Positions 27,538 to 36,015 of a stretch of DNA of 64,000 nucleotides are shown here, one piece after another. The DNA lies in contig NZ_JAAGWF010000022.1 of assembly GCF_010686765.1 (NCBI RefSeq), positions 1 through 64,000 on the forward strand. The letters are read 5' to 3'. The notes below the pieces were generated by a model, which was not told the DNA's origin, ran no database searches, and was given only the letters and a program-made list of their open reading frames with translations. The position numbers and the translations under genes were made by a program. Numbering within the stretch: position 1 is the stretch's first letter; each line of letters begins with the position of its first letter. This DNA is from Geodermatophilus sabuli. Its GTDB lineage: Bacteria; Actinomycetota; Actinomycetes; Mycobacteriales; Geodermatophilaceae.

Positions 27538-28743
27538 TCAGCCGCCGCCGGACCGGTCCGCGCCGGGCCGGCCGGGCAGCGATCGGCCGAGCACCAGCGT
27601 GCCCACCCCGGCGAGCACCACCGCGAGCAGGGCGACCCGCAGGCTGATCGCATCGGCCAGCGCGCCGATCAGCGGCGGCGAGACCAGGAAGCCGATCCGC
27701 AGCAGCCAGTTGATGACCGCCAGTCCCAGCCCGTGCGGCAGCCCGGGGAGCTCGTCGGCCGCCTGGTAGACCGCCGGGATCAGGGTGGCGACGCCCAGAC
27801 CGGCCAGGGTGAAACCGGCCAGCGTGCTGGGCACCGACGGCAGGGCCAGGGCCAGCCCCATCCCGGCCGCGGTGAGCGCGCCGCCGGCCCGCGCGACCCG
27901 GCGCTGGCCGAAGCGGTCGACGACGCGGTCCCCGGTCAGCCGCCCGACGGTCATCGCGACCGACAGGGCGACGAAGCCCAGCCCCGCGGTGGCCGCGCCG
28001 GCCGCCAGCTCGGTGCGCAGGTAGAGGGCGCTCCACGAGGCTCCGGCGTCCTCGACGAACGCACCGCAGGCGGCGAGCACGCCGAGCACCGCGAGCGCCG
28101 GGACGGCGGCGCGCCGGCGCGGGGGCTGCCGCGGCTGCTCGTCGGCGGCCTGCTCCGGCTCGTCGCGGCCGGGCAGCACCGCCCGCGAGGCGGCCAGCGC
28201 GACCGCGCCGAAGAGGACGGCCGTGCCGGCGAGGTGGGCGACGAGCGGCACGCCCAGACCCGCCGCGGCCGCGCCCAGCAGCCCACCGGTGACCGCGCCG
28301 ACGCTCCAGATGCCGTGGAAGGCGTTGAGGATCGACCGCTGGTAGAGCCGCTGCACCCGCAGCCCGTGCGCGTTCTGCGCGACGTCGACGACCGCGTCCA
28401 GCGCACCGAGGACGAGCAGCGCCGCGGCCAGCCCGAGCCAGTTGGGCGCCACCGACACCGTCCACACGGTGACGCCGAGCAGCACCAGGCCGAACGACGC
28501 GACCCGGCCGGAGCCGAACCGGCGGTTGAGCGCCGCGCCGGACAGCGCGGCCAGCAGGGCACCCAGCGGCACCGCCGCCAGGGCCGCGCCCAGTGCGGTG
28601 CTGCTCAGCCCGAGCTGCGCCTTCACCTCGGGCAGCCGCGGGACGAGGCTGGCGTAGAACACCGCGTTGAGGAAGAAGCAGGTGGCGACGGCGCCGCGCG
28701 CACGGCGCAGGCGGACGTCGACGGTCGCGGGGGCGGCGGACAC
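27538..28743 (-). CDS. MFS transporter
   Basis: 401 aa with 12 predicted membrane helices and the MFS loop motif in the form GAALNRRFGSGRV after helix 2. The overall layout resembles the YbjJ/FucP-like and drug efflux groups. It follows a TetR gene by 23 bp on the same strand, so the TetR protein probably represses it. Substrate unknown. Confidence 0.9.
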   Translation of the reverse strand: MSAAPATVDVRLRRARGAVATCFFLNAVFYASLVPRLPEVKAQLGLSSTALGAALAAVPLGALLAALSGAALNRRFGSGRVASFGLVLLGVTVWTVSVAPNWLGLAAALLVLGALDAVVDVAQNAHGLRVQRLYQRSILNAFHGIWSVGAVTGGLLGAAAAGLGVPLVAHLAGTAVLFGAVALAASRAVLPGRDEPEQAADEQPRQPPRRRAAVPALAVLGVLAACGAFVEDAGASWSALYLRTELAAGAATAGLGFVALSVAMTVGRLTGDRVVDRFGQRRVARAGGALTAAGMGLALALPSVPSTLAGFTLAGLGVATLIPAVYQAADELPGLPHGLGLAVINWLLRIGFLVSPPLIGALADAISLRVALLAVVLAGVGTLVLGRSLPGRPGADRSGGG

Positions 28744-28766
28744 GGCGGGCTCGCGGGGCCGCGCGC

Positions 28767-29330
28767 TCAGCCGGCGAACCGGCGGAGGGCCGACCGGATC
28801 TGGGCAGCGGTCATCGGCTCGGTGGACAGGGCGCTGTGCAGCACCAGCCCCTCCACCAGCGCGTCGACCTCTCGCGCGGTGACGGGGTCGAGGTGGCGCT
28901 CGAGACTGCGGCGGCTGCGGGACATCCAGTCCTGGGTGACCGCGCGCAGGGCCGGGTTGCGGGCCGCGGCGACGTAGAGCTCGACGGCCAGCACCAGGTC
29001 GCGCTGCGAGCCGAGCAGGTCACCGGTGAGGTGCTCGACCAGCACCTCGACGGCCGCCGCCCGGTCCGGCGCGGCGCGCATGCGGTCGTCGAGGCGGGCC
29101 GCGACGGTGTCGACGTGCCGGGTGAACGCCGCCGACAGCAGCTCGGTCAGCGAGGCGAAGTGGTAGGTCAGCGACCCCAGGGGGACGTCGGCCGCGCGGG
29201 CGATGGCCCGGTGCGAGGTCGCGGCGACGCCGTGGGCGGCGATGACGTCGAGCGTGGTCGTCACCAGCCGTTCGCGCCGTTCGGGGTCGTACCGGCGGGC
29301 CCGCCGGGCGGGAGCCGGCGCGACGCTCAC
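28767..29330 (-). CDS. TetR family regulator
   Basis: 187 aa. A helix-turn-helix at about 20-65 (TTLDVIAAHGVAATSHRAIA) carries the variant LGSLTYHFASLTELLSAAF, seen in regulators of efflux pumps. The C-terminal TetR_C domain is helical. Its GTG overlaps the stop of the acetyltransferase gene upstream, and the MFS gene follows, so all three form one transcription unit. Confidence 0.92.
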   Translation of the reverse strand: MSVAPAPARRARRYDPERRERLVTTTLDVIAAHGVAATSHRAIARAADVPLGSLTYHFASLTELLSAAFTRHVDTVAARLDDRMRAAPDRAAAVEVLVEHLTGDLLGSQRDLVLAVELYVAAARNPALRAVTQDWMSRSRRSLERHLDPVTAREVDALVEGLVLHSALSTEPMTAAQIRSALRRFAG

Positions 29331-29923
29331 CGCTCCGACCCGTCCAGCGTGCGGACCACGCGGGCCGGGTTGCCCACCGCGACCACGTCCGCCGGCAGGT
29401 CACGGGTGACCACCGCGCCGGCGCCGACCACGGTGTTCTCCCCGATCGTCACGCCGGGCAGCACGATCGCCCCACCGCCGAGCCAGACGTTGTCGCCGAT
29501 CGTGATCGGCTCGGCCGCCTCCCACTTGTCCCGCCGCAGCCCGGGCTCGACCGGGTGGGTCGGGGTGAGCAGCGCGACGTTGTGCCCGATCTGCACGTCG
29601 TCTCCGATGGTGATCGGCGCGACGTCGAGGGCCACGAGACCGAAGTTGGCGAAGCACCGCGCGCCGATGCGGATGTGGCTGCCGTGGTCGACGCGGAAGG
29701 GCGGACGGATCTCGGTGCCCTCGCCGATCGCGCCGAGCAGCTCCTCCAGCAACCGGCGGCGCAGCGGACCCTGGCGGACCGTCGTCGCGTTGTAGGCGTC
29801 GGCCAGGTCCAGCGCGCGGGCGCTGGCCTCCCCGATCTCCGGGTCGTCGGCGATGTAGAGGTCCCCGGCGAGCATCCGCTCGCGCATGGTCCGGGTGTCG
29901 TCCGCGGCCGGGAGGGAGGTCAT
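29327..29923 (-). CDS. maltose/galactoside O-acetyltransferase family protein
   Basis: 198 aa. An N-terminal Mac domain (MRERMLAGDLYIADDPE) is followed by hexapeptide repeats of a left-handed beta helix. The catalytic His is in LLTPTHPVEPGLR. It transfers acetyl from acetyl-CoA to a sugar or similar hydroxyl. The start at 29923 is favoured by TACGCT 7 nt upstream. A further upstream ATG at 29941 would place the -10 inside the gene. Confidence 0.93.
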   Translation of the reverse strand: MTSLPAADDTRTMRERMLAGDLYIADDPEIGEASARALDLADAYNATTVRQGPLRRRLLEELLGAIGEGTEIRPPFRVDHGSHIRIGARCFANFGLVALDVAPITIGDDVQIGHNVALLTPTHPVEPGLRRDKWEAAEPITIGDNVWLGGGAIVLPGVTIGENTVVGAGAVVTRDLPADVVAVGNPARVVRTLDGSER

Positions 29924-29930
29924 GAGAACG

Positions 29931-29936
29931 AGCGTA
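29931..29936 (-). promoter_or_regulatory. -10 of leaderless acetyltransferase promoter
   Basis: TACGCT on the minus strand, 7 nt before the ATG at 29923. It drives the acetyltransferase-TetR-MFS unit. Confidence 0.55.
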
Positions 29937-29996
29937 CACATCGGCGGTGGTCACGACACTCCCGTCCCGACTCCCGGGGAAGAGGAGGCCACTGGT

Positions 29997-30191
29997 GCGG
30001 GTCCGGTCGACGGCTGCCCGCCGGGAGTCCGCGCCGAGCGTGCCGTGGATGGCCCGGACGTGCGTCTCCACGGTGCTGTGCGCGACGGCCAGCTCGGTGG
30101 CGATCTCGCCGGACGAGCGCTGGAAGGGCAGCAGGTCGAGGACCGCCCGTTCCCGCTCGGTCAGACCCGCCCGCCGGTGGTCGGCGCCGAG
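29997..30191 (-). pseudogene. LuxR-type HTH remnant beside ssrA
   Basis: The minus strand encodes a recognisable LuxR/MalT-type DNA-binding domain of about 60 residues (LTERERAVLDLLPF...SSGEIATELAVAHSTVETHV). No start codon or receiver/ATPase domain precedes it, and no stop follows at the normal end of the domain. It reads on into the acetyltransferase gene region, out of frame with that gene. The upstream side ends within 130 bp of the tmRNA 3' end. Best read as the 3' scrap of a lost regulator. Confidence 0.55.
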
Positions 30192-30320
30192 GGCGAACCG
30201 GGAGCTCCCGCGTCGGGATGCCACCGACCGGCGGACGACGGAGGCCGGGGAGCGCCGCTGTCCGCGGTGCTCCCCGGCCTCTTCGGCGGGTGGGTGCCGG
30301 TCTTCCGCCGGCGTCCCTCG

Positions 30321-30692
30321 TGGAGGTGGCGGGAATCGAACCCGCGTCCTTCGGCGCATACCCAGGGCTTCTCCGAGCGCAGTCCGCTACGCCTCTGCTC
30401 GGCCCCACCGATCACGCGGACGAGTCGGTGTGACGGGCCCAGTCGCTGTGAGGTGTCCCGAACGTGTCCGCGACCGGCACGCACGGTGAGTCATCTAGAT
30501 GATGCCAGGATCCGGGTCGATGACGTACCCGGGCTGACAGACTCGCCTAGCTACCGTCAGGCAGCGAGAGCGAAGTCGTGCTGCTTATCAGCGGCACTTG
30601 TTCGTTTGCAACGTGTGGTTAACGAGATCATCGTTGCCTTCCTCGGCTCGCTTCCCCTGGTCACACGACCGAAGTCGAGACCATTCACCCCC
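30321..30692 (-). ncRNA. ssrA: transfer-messenger RNA (tmRNA)
   Basis: 372 nt. The 5' end GGGGGTG (30692-30686) pairs with CACCTCC, and the discriminator A is at 30321. The 5' half carries the conserved GAATGGTCTCGACTTCGG start. The T arm GCGGGTTCGATTCCCGC is near the 3' end. The tag reading frame ends TSAADKQHDFALAA and a TGA stop. I cannot fix the resume codon from sequence alone. CCA is not encoded after A73, as in many actinobacteria. It rescues stalled ribosomes with SmpB, encoded at 38526-39002. Confidence 0.97.
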
Positions 30693-30767
30693 TGTGTAGT
30701 TGTGCAGTCAGGGTAACGGCATCGCCCAGGGTGTTGTTCCCCGGCGCGCGTCGCCGCCGCCCCCTCT

Positions 30768-30845
30768 CCCGTTGATCATGGGGTTCTGGCAGCCGGACAC
30801 GCCGTGGACGGCGGGGCGCGCGGCGACTTCCCCATGATCAACGGG
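30768..30845. repeat. 16-bp perfect inverted repeat, MITE/REP-like
   Basis: CCCGTTGATCATGGGG (30768-30783) and its exact complement CCCCATGATCAACGGG (30830-30845) flank 46 bp. It lies between the tmRNA promoter side and the corA stop, so it can fold as a corA terminator. GATCATG-containing inverted repeats are recurrent in actinobacterial intergenic DNA (from memory, not checked). Confidence 0.7.
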
Positions 30846-30854
30846 GGACGGCGG

Positions 30855-32003
30855 CTAGATCCAGCTGCGCCGCTTGAAGACGACGTACAGCGTCAGGCTC
30901 ACCCCGAGCATCGCCAGCAGCGCGAACGGATAGCCCAGCGACCAGTGCAGCTCGGGCATGTCGTCGAAGTTCATCCCGTAGACGGTGCCCACCAGGGTCG
31001 GCGCGAAGAGGATCGCCGCCCAGGCCGAGATCTTCTTGACCTCCTCGCCCTGCGCGATCGAGGCCTCGGTCAGCTCCCGGATCTCCTCGTTCTGCCGCTG
31101 CGCCACCAGGGTGGCGTTCACGGTGAGGATGTCGCGCAGCTGCAGCCGGAAGCCCTCCACCCGCTCGTTCACGCCGGCGACGTGGTCGGCGACGTCGCGC
31201 AGGTAGCTGCGCAGCTCCTCGTCCACCCCGTACTTGTCGAAGCCGGCGGTGATCGCACCGAGGATGCCGGTCAGGGGCTGGGCGGCCCGCTGGAACTCCA
31301 GCACCTCCTGGGAGAGCTCGTAGATGCGCCGCGAGACGCCGGGGTCGCCGCGGAAGACCTCGGTCTCGATCTCGTCGATGTCGTTGGCCAGCCCGGCAAC
31401 CACCGGGGAGTACCCGTCGACCACGGCGTCGAGGATCGCGTAGAGGACCGCCTCGCTGCCCTTCTCGAGCAGCGCCGGCTCGCTCTCCAGCCGGCGGCGC
31501 ACCCGCGACAGGTCCGGTGACTCGCTGTGCCGGACGGTGATCGCGAAGTTGGGCCCGAGGAACAGGTGCAGCTCGCCGAACTCCACCTCCTCGGCCGCGT
31601 CCAGGTACCGCGCGGCCTTGAGGACGACGAACAGCGTCGCGCCGTACCGCTCGAACTTGGGCCGCTGGTGGGCCTTGATCGCGTCCTCGACGGCCAGCTC
31701 GGGCAGGTCGTACCGCTCGGCCAGCTCGCCGAGCTCCGCCGGCTCCGGCCGGTAGAGCCCCAGCCACACCAGGCGATCGGGGTCCTCGGCCAGCCACTCG
31801 TGGCTGGCCTCCACGCTCTCGGGTGTGGCCACCCGCCGGCCGGAGGAGTAGACGGCGTTGTCGACGACCCGCGACCGCCGATCACGCCCCGAGGGCTCGG
31901 CGGGCACGGGCAGGGGCGCGGGCGGCAGGACACCCAGGTCGGGGCGCGGGCGGCGGGTGAGGGTGGACAGGGCGGTGAGGGGCGCACGGCGGCGGTCGGC
32001 CAC
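30855..32003 (-). CDS. corA: CorA-type magnesium/divalent cation channel
   Basis: 382 aa. A long cytoplasmic N-terminal domain leads to two C-terminal membrane helices, with the family-defining GMN motif (YGMNFDDMPEL) between them. The first helix contains KKISAWAAILFAPTLVG. CorA pentamers carry Mg2+, Co2+ or Ni2+. The N-terminal 45 residues are a proline-rich extension. The start is GTG with a GGGAGT ribosome site. Single gene. Confidence 0.96.
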   Translation of the reverse strand: MADRRRAPLTALSTLTRRPRPDLGVLPPAPLPVPAEPSGRDRRSRVVDNAVYSSGRRVATPESVEASHEWLAEDPDRLVWLGLYRPEPAELGELAERYDLPELAVEDAIKAHQRPKFERYGATLFVVLKAARYLDAAEEVEFGELHLFLGPNFAITVRHSESPDLSRVRRRLESEPALLEKGSEAVLYAILDAVVDGYSPVVAGLANDIDEIETEVFRGDPGVSRRIYELSQEVLEFQRAAQPLTGILGAITAGFDKYGVDEELRSYLRDVADHVAGVNERVEGFRLQLRDILTVNATLVAQRQNEEIRELTEASIAQGEEVKKISAWAAILFAPTLVGTVYGMNFDDMPELHWSLGYPFALLAMLGVSLTLYVVFKRRSWI

Positions 32004-32068
32004 GAGGACTCCCGGGGACGCTGGGGCGGGGGGACGCGTGGGAGGTCCGCCCCGGCCCCGTCCCGGGT

Positions 32069-32094
32069 CCCGCCCTGAGCTTGCGGAGGGCGGG
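32069..32094. repeat. REP-like palindromic element, copy B
   Basis: CCCGCCCT (32069-32076), core GAGCTTGCGG, AGGGCGGG (32087-32094), with further GC arms outside. The core resembles copy A at 2560 and copy C at 56870. It lies in the 296-bp gap between corA and the anion transporter, which otherwise shows no gene I can support. Confidence 0.5.
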
Positions 32095-32299
32095 GAGGAC
32101 GGGGTCCTTCTTCAGGCTGGGCGGACCTCGGTGCCGGTACTGGGCGGTTCGCTGCGCATGCGCGTGCTCTCCTCCCGTCGTCCGGCGACCGGCTCCCTCA
32201 GCAGGCCGTCGTCCATCGTGACACGCCGCGCGTCCCACCGGCCGCCGTGGAGGCCGACGTCACCCGACGGAGCCCCCTCCGCGGCGTCCGCCCGGAACG

Positions 32300-33919
32300 T
32301 CAGCCGACGGAGCCGAGCACCAGGTCGATCAACACCGGCAGCAGCAGGACGATCAGCAGCGCACCCAGGACGTCGAAGGAGATCCCGGACCGGATCATCT
32401 TGGTGATCGGCACGACGCCGGAGCCGTACACGATGGCGTTCTGCGGCGTCGACACCGGCAGCATGAAGCCGAAGGACGCCGCGAAGGTGGCCGCGAGCGC
32501 GGGGACGAACGGGTTGATGCCCGCGGCCACCGCCACCGGGATGATGATCGGCACGACGACGGCGGCCGAGGCGGTGTTGCTCGTCGTCTCGCTGATGATG
32601 ATCGCGAGGATGACCGCGAAGACCGTGATGGCGAACGTGCTGGTCAGGCCGAGGGTGTCGGCAGCGCTCTGGCCGATCGTCTCCGCCAGGCCGGTGTCGG
32701 CCAGCAGCGAGCCGAAGATGATCCCGGTGCCGAACAGCAGGATCGTGCCCCAGTCGATCTTGGCGGCGTCGGACCAGTTCAGCGTGAACTCGCGGGCCTT
32801 CCAGTCGGTCGGCAGCAGGAACAGCAGCGACGCCCCGAGGACGGCGACGATGCCCTCGTCGAGCCGGTCGCTGATGGTCGTGTAGAGGTCGGAGTCGGTG
32901 CCCGCGGTGAGCGCGATGACGCCGGGGAAGATCCACAGCGCCACCGTGATGGCGAAGGCGATCAGCGTGTTCCGCTCGGCACGGGAGAAGCCGCCGAGCT
33001 CCGACCGTTCCTGCTGTACGTACTCGTGGACGCCCTCGATCCGCTTGATCTCCGGCCGGTTGAGCAGCAGCAGCACCAGCGCCAGCGCGACGAACATGAG
33101 CGCGCAGATCGGCAGCGCCATGAGCATCCAGTCGAGGAAGCCGATCCGCTCGCCGGTCGCCTCCTCGATCAGCCCGCGCCCGATGAGGTTGGGCGGGGTG
33201 CCGACCGGGGTGATGAGCCCGCCGACGCTCGCCCCGTAGGCGAGCATGAGCATCAGTGCCACCCCCACCCGCAGCCGCAGCGGGTCGAAGTCCGGCTTCA
33301 CCAGCTCCTTGTCCTGCAGGAGCTTGGCGATGACCGACAGGATGCCGATCGCGGTGGGCAGCAGCATCGCCACGGTCGCGGTGTTGGAGACGAACGCCGA
33401 CAGCAGGCAGGTGATGGCCCCGAAGGCGATGACCACCCGGTAGGTGGAGGTGCCGACCCACTTCAGCGACAGCACGAACATCGCGAACCGCCGGGCCAGG
33501 CCGTGCTTGAGCATGGCGGCGGCGAGGATGAAGGCGCCGATGAAGGTGAACACCGTCGTCGACCCGAACGGGGCCAGCGCGTCGTCGGCCGGCACCACTC
33601 CCAGGACGACGATCGCGCCGATGCCGATCAGCCCTCCGACCGGGATCGGCACCGGCTCGGTGACCCACAGGACGATGACGCCGAGCAGGATCGCCGCCAG
33701 GAGGTGCTGGTCGTTGGGCAGGTCGATGGGCAGCAGCGCGAAGACGATCGTGACGGCCGGCGCGAGGAAGAGGCCGACGGTCCGGCGGCCCTTCTCGAAG
33801 CGCTCCTCGGCCGGGCTGAGCGTCTGCTCCCCCAGGCTGCGATAGGTGGCGCTGCCCCGGAAGGCGGCGTCGACGTCGGTGCGCTGCCCGGTGGCCGGTC
33901 CCCGATCGGTGGTGGTCAT
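32300..33919 (-). CDS. DASS/SLC13 family anion transporter
   Basis: 539 aa, 11-12 membrane segments in two inverted halves. Each half contains the family SNT motif: FVSNTATVAMLLP near 180 and ETTSNTASAAVVVP near 445. These are the sodium-coupled dicarboxylate or sulfate binding loops. An N-terminal hydrophilic tail of about 45 residues precedes helix 1. AGGAGGG lies 5 nt before the ATG. Substrate could be succinate-type dicarboxylates, sulfate or phosphate. Not resolvable by eye. Confidence 0.94.
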   Translation of the reverse strand: MTTTDRGPATGQRTDVDAAFRGSATYRSLGEQTLSPAEERFEKGRRTVGLFLAPAVTIVFALLPIDLPNDQHLLAAILLGVIVLWVTEPVPIPVGGLIGIGAIVVLGVVPADDALAPFGSTTVFTFIGAFILAAAMLKHGLARRFAMFVLSLKWVGTSTYRVVIAFGAITCLLSAFVSNTATVAMLLPTAIGILSVIAKLLQDKELVKPDFDPLRLRVGVALMLMLAYGASVGGLITPVGTPPNLIGRGLIEEATGERIGFLDWMLMALPICALMFVALALVLLLLNRPEIKRIEGVHEYVQQERSELGGFSRAERNTLIAFAITVALWIFPGVIALTAGTDSDLYTTISDRLDEGIVAVLGASLLFLLPTDWKAREFTLNWSDAAKIDWGTILLFGTGIIFGSLLADTGLAETIGQSAADTLGLTSTFAITVFAVILAIIISETTSNTASAAVVVPIIIPVAVAAGINPFVPALAATFAASFGFMLPVSTPQNAIVYGSGVVPITKMIRSGISFDVLGALLIVLLLPVLIDLVLGSVG

Positions 33920-33964
33920 GCCGCCCTCCTCTGGACTGTGGTGCAGACCATAGGGAGGGACGCG

Positions 33965-34507
33965 TCAGCCGGCGACCCCTCCGGCGGGTGGCGGTACCTG
34001 CAGCGCGACGAGGAAGCGGGACACCATCGCGTATCCGGCGACCAGCGCGGTCAGCTCCACCACCTGCCGGACGTCGAGGAGATCCCGGACGGCGGCGAAC
34101 ACCGCGTCCGGGACGGCGACGGCGCGCGTCGAGGCGTCGGTGAACGCGAGGACGGCGGCCTGCACCGGCGTCCACACCGGCTCGCCGGCCGCGTCCGGGC
34201 GGCGCAGCACCCGCAGGTGCAGGTCGGTCAGCCCGGCGTCCCGGCCGATCGGCTCGTGGGCGGCCCACTCGAACGCGGCGTCGTTGAGCACCGCCACGCG
34301 GAGGACGACCAGCTCCCGCAGGTCGGCCGGCAGCGTCGTCGCCGACCGGAGCGCGCCCAGCAGCGCGTTCCACCCCTCGGCGACCGGCGGGCTGTGCAGC
34401 AGCAGCCGGTCCAGCGCGGACAGCCGCCCGCCCCGGCGGACGGCGATCAGCTCGGCCGTCGGGCCCTCGGCCGGAGCCTCCGGCAGGCGGGGCCGGTCGC
34501 CGTTCAC
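33965..34507 (-). CDS. carboxymuconolactone decarboxylase/AhpD-like protein
   Basis: 180 aa all-helical CMD-fold protein. The central stretch LRELVVLRVAVLNDAAFEWAAHEPIG matches the AhpD-like core, but the CxxC redox pair of AhpD is absent, leaving only the His. It is therefore closer to uncharacterised CMD proteins than to peroxidase partners. GTGA overlap with the SCO6745-like gene upstream indicates a joint function. Confidence 0.85.
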   Translation of the reverse strand: MNGDRPRLPEAPAEGPTAELIAVRRGGRLSALDRLLLHSPPVAEGWNALLGALRSATTLPADLRELVVLRVAVLNDAAFEWAAHEPIGRDAGLTDLHLRVLRRPDAAGEPVWTPVQAAVLAFTDASTRAVAVPDAVFAAVRDLLDVRQVVELTALVAGYAMVSRFLVALQVPPPAGGVAG

Positions 34508-35388
34508 CGGCCGGAGAAGAGGCCGGCCGGGTACGCGCCGGCCGCCACCAGCCGCGCGGACAGGGCCTTGCCGAGGGCCATGACCCGCGCCGTCCGCTCG
34601 GGGCCCAGGTGTTGCCACGGGGCGGCCGCCAGCTCGTCGGTCTCCGCCTCGACGGCTGCCCGCAGCTCCCGGCCCGCGGCCGTCAGCCCGCCGTCGTCGA
34701 GCAGCCCCCGTCCAGCGAGGCGGGCACAGGCGGTGGACCACTCCTCGTCGCTCCAGCCGCGGGTCGCCTTGGCCGCGGCATCGGTGAAACCGCGGCCGGT
34801 GACGGTGTGGGTGACGAGGGCCTCGAGGCCGGAGAGGCCGTGCCGCAGGAGGGCGCCGACGTGCCCGTCCCCGCGGTGCTCGCGCAGGAGTGTCGCGCCG
34901 TGCCAGAGGGCGAGCACCGGCTCCTCCGGCCAGGGGAGGTCCGCCTGCCCGGCGTAGATCGGCCGGCCCTCGGGGGTCAGCACCCGGCAGGCCTCGCGCA
35001 GCAGGTCCGCGAGCTCGGCGATCTCCGGGGCGGTCACGGCGTCCGGCCCGCCGAGCAGCCGGGTCAGCGAGGCGCGGGCGGCGGCGAACCGGGCCGCGAC
35101 GACTCGCTCCGGGTCGGCGAGGGTCCAGGCCCGGGGCACGTGCCGGGCCACGATCGCCGGCGCGAAGTTGGCGAAGGTCGCCGTCACCACGCCCGGGCCG
35201 ACGGCACCCATGGGGGCCGACCGGCCGGCGAAGTAGCACATCCGTCCGGGCCGCAGACCGACCGCGCTCAGGTGCTGGTCCTGCTCGGGGGCGAAGTAGA
35301 GGTGGCTGTGCAGCGGCTCGACGGCGCGGTGCGCGCGGGGCACGTCCGCGGGGTCCAGAGCGGGAGCGGGCTGATCGGCGCTGACCAT
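34504..35388 (-). CDS. SCO6745 family protein
   Basis: 294 aa, matching the actinobacterial SCO6745/SalK-like family in length and in motifs such as HSHLYFAPE near the N-terminus and FANFAPAIVARHVPRAW. The C-terminal third looks like a winged-helix (WSDEEWSTACARLAGRGLL). Function unknown. Members often lie near oxidoreductases. The start at 35388 is set by TAGGGT 7 nt upstream. An earlier in-frame GTG at 35397 lies within that promoter spacing. First gene of a two-gene unit with the CMD protein. Confidence 0.8.
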   Translation of the reverse strand: MVSADQPAPALDPADVPRAHRAVEPLHSHLYFAPEQDQHLSAVGLRPGRMCYFAGRSAPMGAVGPGVVTATFANFAPAIVARHVPRAWTLADPERVVAARFAAARASLTRLLGGPDAVTAPEIAELADLLREACRVLTPEGRPIYAGQADLPWPEEPVLALWHGATLLREHRGDGHVGALLRHGLSGLEALVTHTVTGRGFTDAAAKATRGWSDEEWSTACARLAGRGLLDDGGLTAAGRELRAAVEAETDELAAAPWQHLGPERTARVMALGKALSARLVAAGAYPAGLFSGR

Positions 35389-35395
35389 GCGCCGC

Positions 35396-35401
35396 ACCCT
35401 A
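35396..35401 (-). promoter_or_regulatory. -10 of leaderless promoter
   Basis: TAGGGT on the minus strand, 7 nt before the ATG at 35388 of the SCO6745-like gene. Confidence 0.55.
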
Positions 35402-35460
35402 GGAGGACCCCGCCCTCCTCGCCCCTCGCCCGCGCACGGCGGTCTCTCGGACGGGGCCGG

Positions 35461-35904
35461 TCAGGCCAGCGACCGCAACCAGGCCCGCTGCCACGGCGTC
35501 TCGACGGCCCGGGGGTGGTGGTGCGCACGGACCCAGCGGACGGCGTCGTCCGCCGGCAGACCGTCGAGGACGGCGAGCGCGGCCAGCGCGGTCCCGGTGC
35601 GGCCCACCCCGCCGCGGCAGCCCACCTCCACCCGCTCGCCGGCGACCGCGCGCCGGTGTGCCTCCCGCAGCGCGTCCAGGGCGTCGGCCCGGTCGAGGGG
35701 CACCCAGAAGTCCGGCCAGCGGACCAGCCGGGCCGGCCAGGGTGGCAGCGGGCCGCGGCCGAGGACGACGGCCAGGTCGGCCGGGGACGCCGGCGTGCCG
35801 AGCTTCCGGCCCCGCACCCGTGCGCCGCCGGGGAGCACCACGACCCCCACGTCGTCCGCCCAGGTCGGGCCGTCCGCCTTGCCGTGTCCGCCGGCTGCCT
35901 GCAC
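35461..35904 (-). CDS. protein-tyrosine/dual-specificity phosphatase-like protein
   Basis: 147 aa with the Cys-x5-Arg phosphatase loop CRGGVGRTG near residue 99, preceded by VEV and followed by a helix as in PTP enzymes. The general-acid Asp may lie in the loop around WVPLDRADAL. It could remove phosphate from protein tyrosine or from small molecules. Preceded by a leaderless -10 (TACGCT at 35911-35916) 6 nt before the GTG. Single gene. Confidence 0.82.
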   Translation of the reverse strand: MQAAGGHGKADGPTWADDVGVVVLPGGARVRGRKLGTPASPADLAVVLGRGPLPPWPARLVRWPDFWVPLDRADALDALREAHRRAVAGERVEVGCRGGVGRTGTALAALAVLDGLPADDAVRWVRAHHHPRAVETPWQRAWLRSLA

Positions 35905-35910
35905 GGGCGC

Positions 35911-35916
35911 AGCGTA
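35911..35916 (-). promoter_or_regulatory. -10 of leaderless phosphatase promoter
   Basis: TACGCT on the minus strand, 6 nt before the GTG at 35904. Confidence 0.55.
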
Positions 35917-36015
35917 GGCAGGGCGTCGCCGGCGGTGCGACCGCGTGGTGATGCGCTCTTGCGGGCGGCGACCGGGGCCCGCGACCATCGCAGGACCGAT
36001 CCGAGAGGAGAGCCC

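Noticed and set aside
30300-30360. tRNA gene, from the TTCGATTC T-loop
   Set aside because: The T arm belongs to the tmRNA 3' domain. Its acceptor pairs with sequence 370 nt away and no anticodon arm is present.
32114-32230. Short ORF before the anion transporter (ends GTEVRPA)
   Set aside because: It has a GGAGGAG nearby but would encode only about 15-36 residues of low complexity and lies in a repeat-containing gap.
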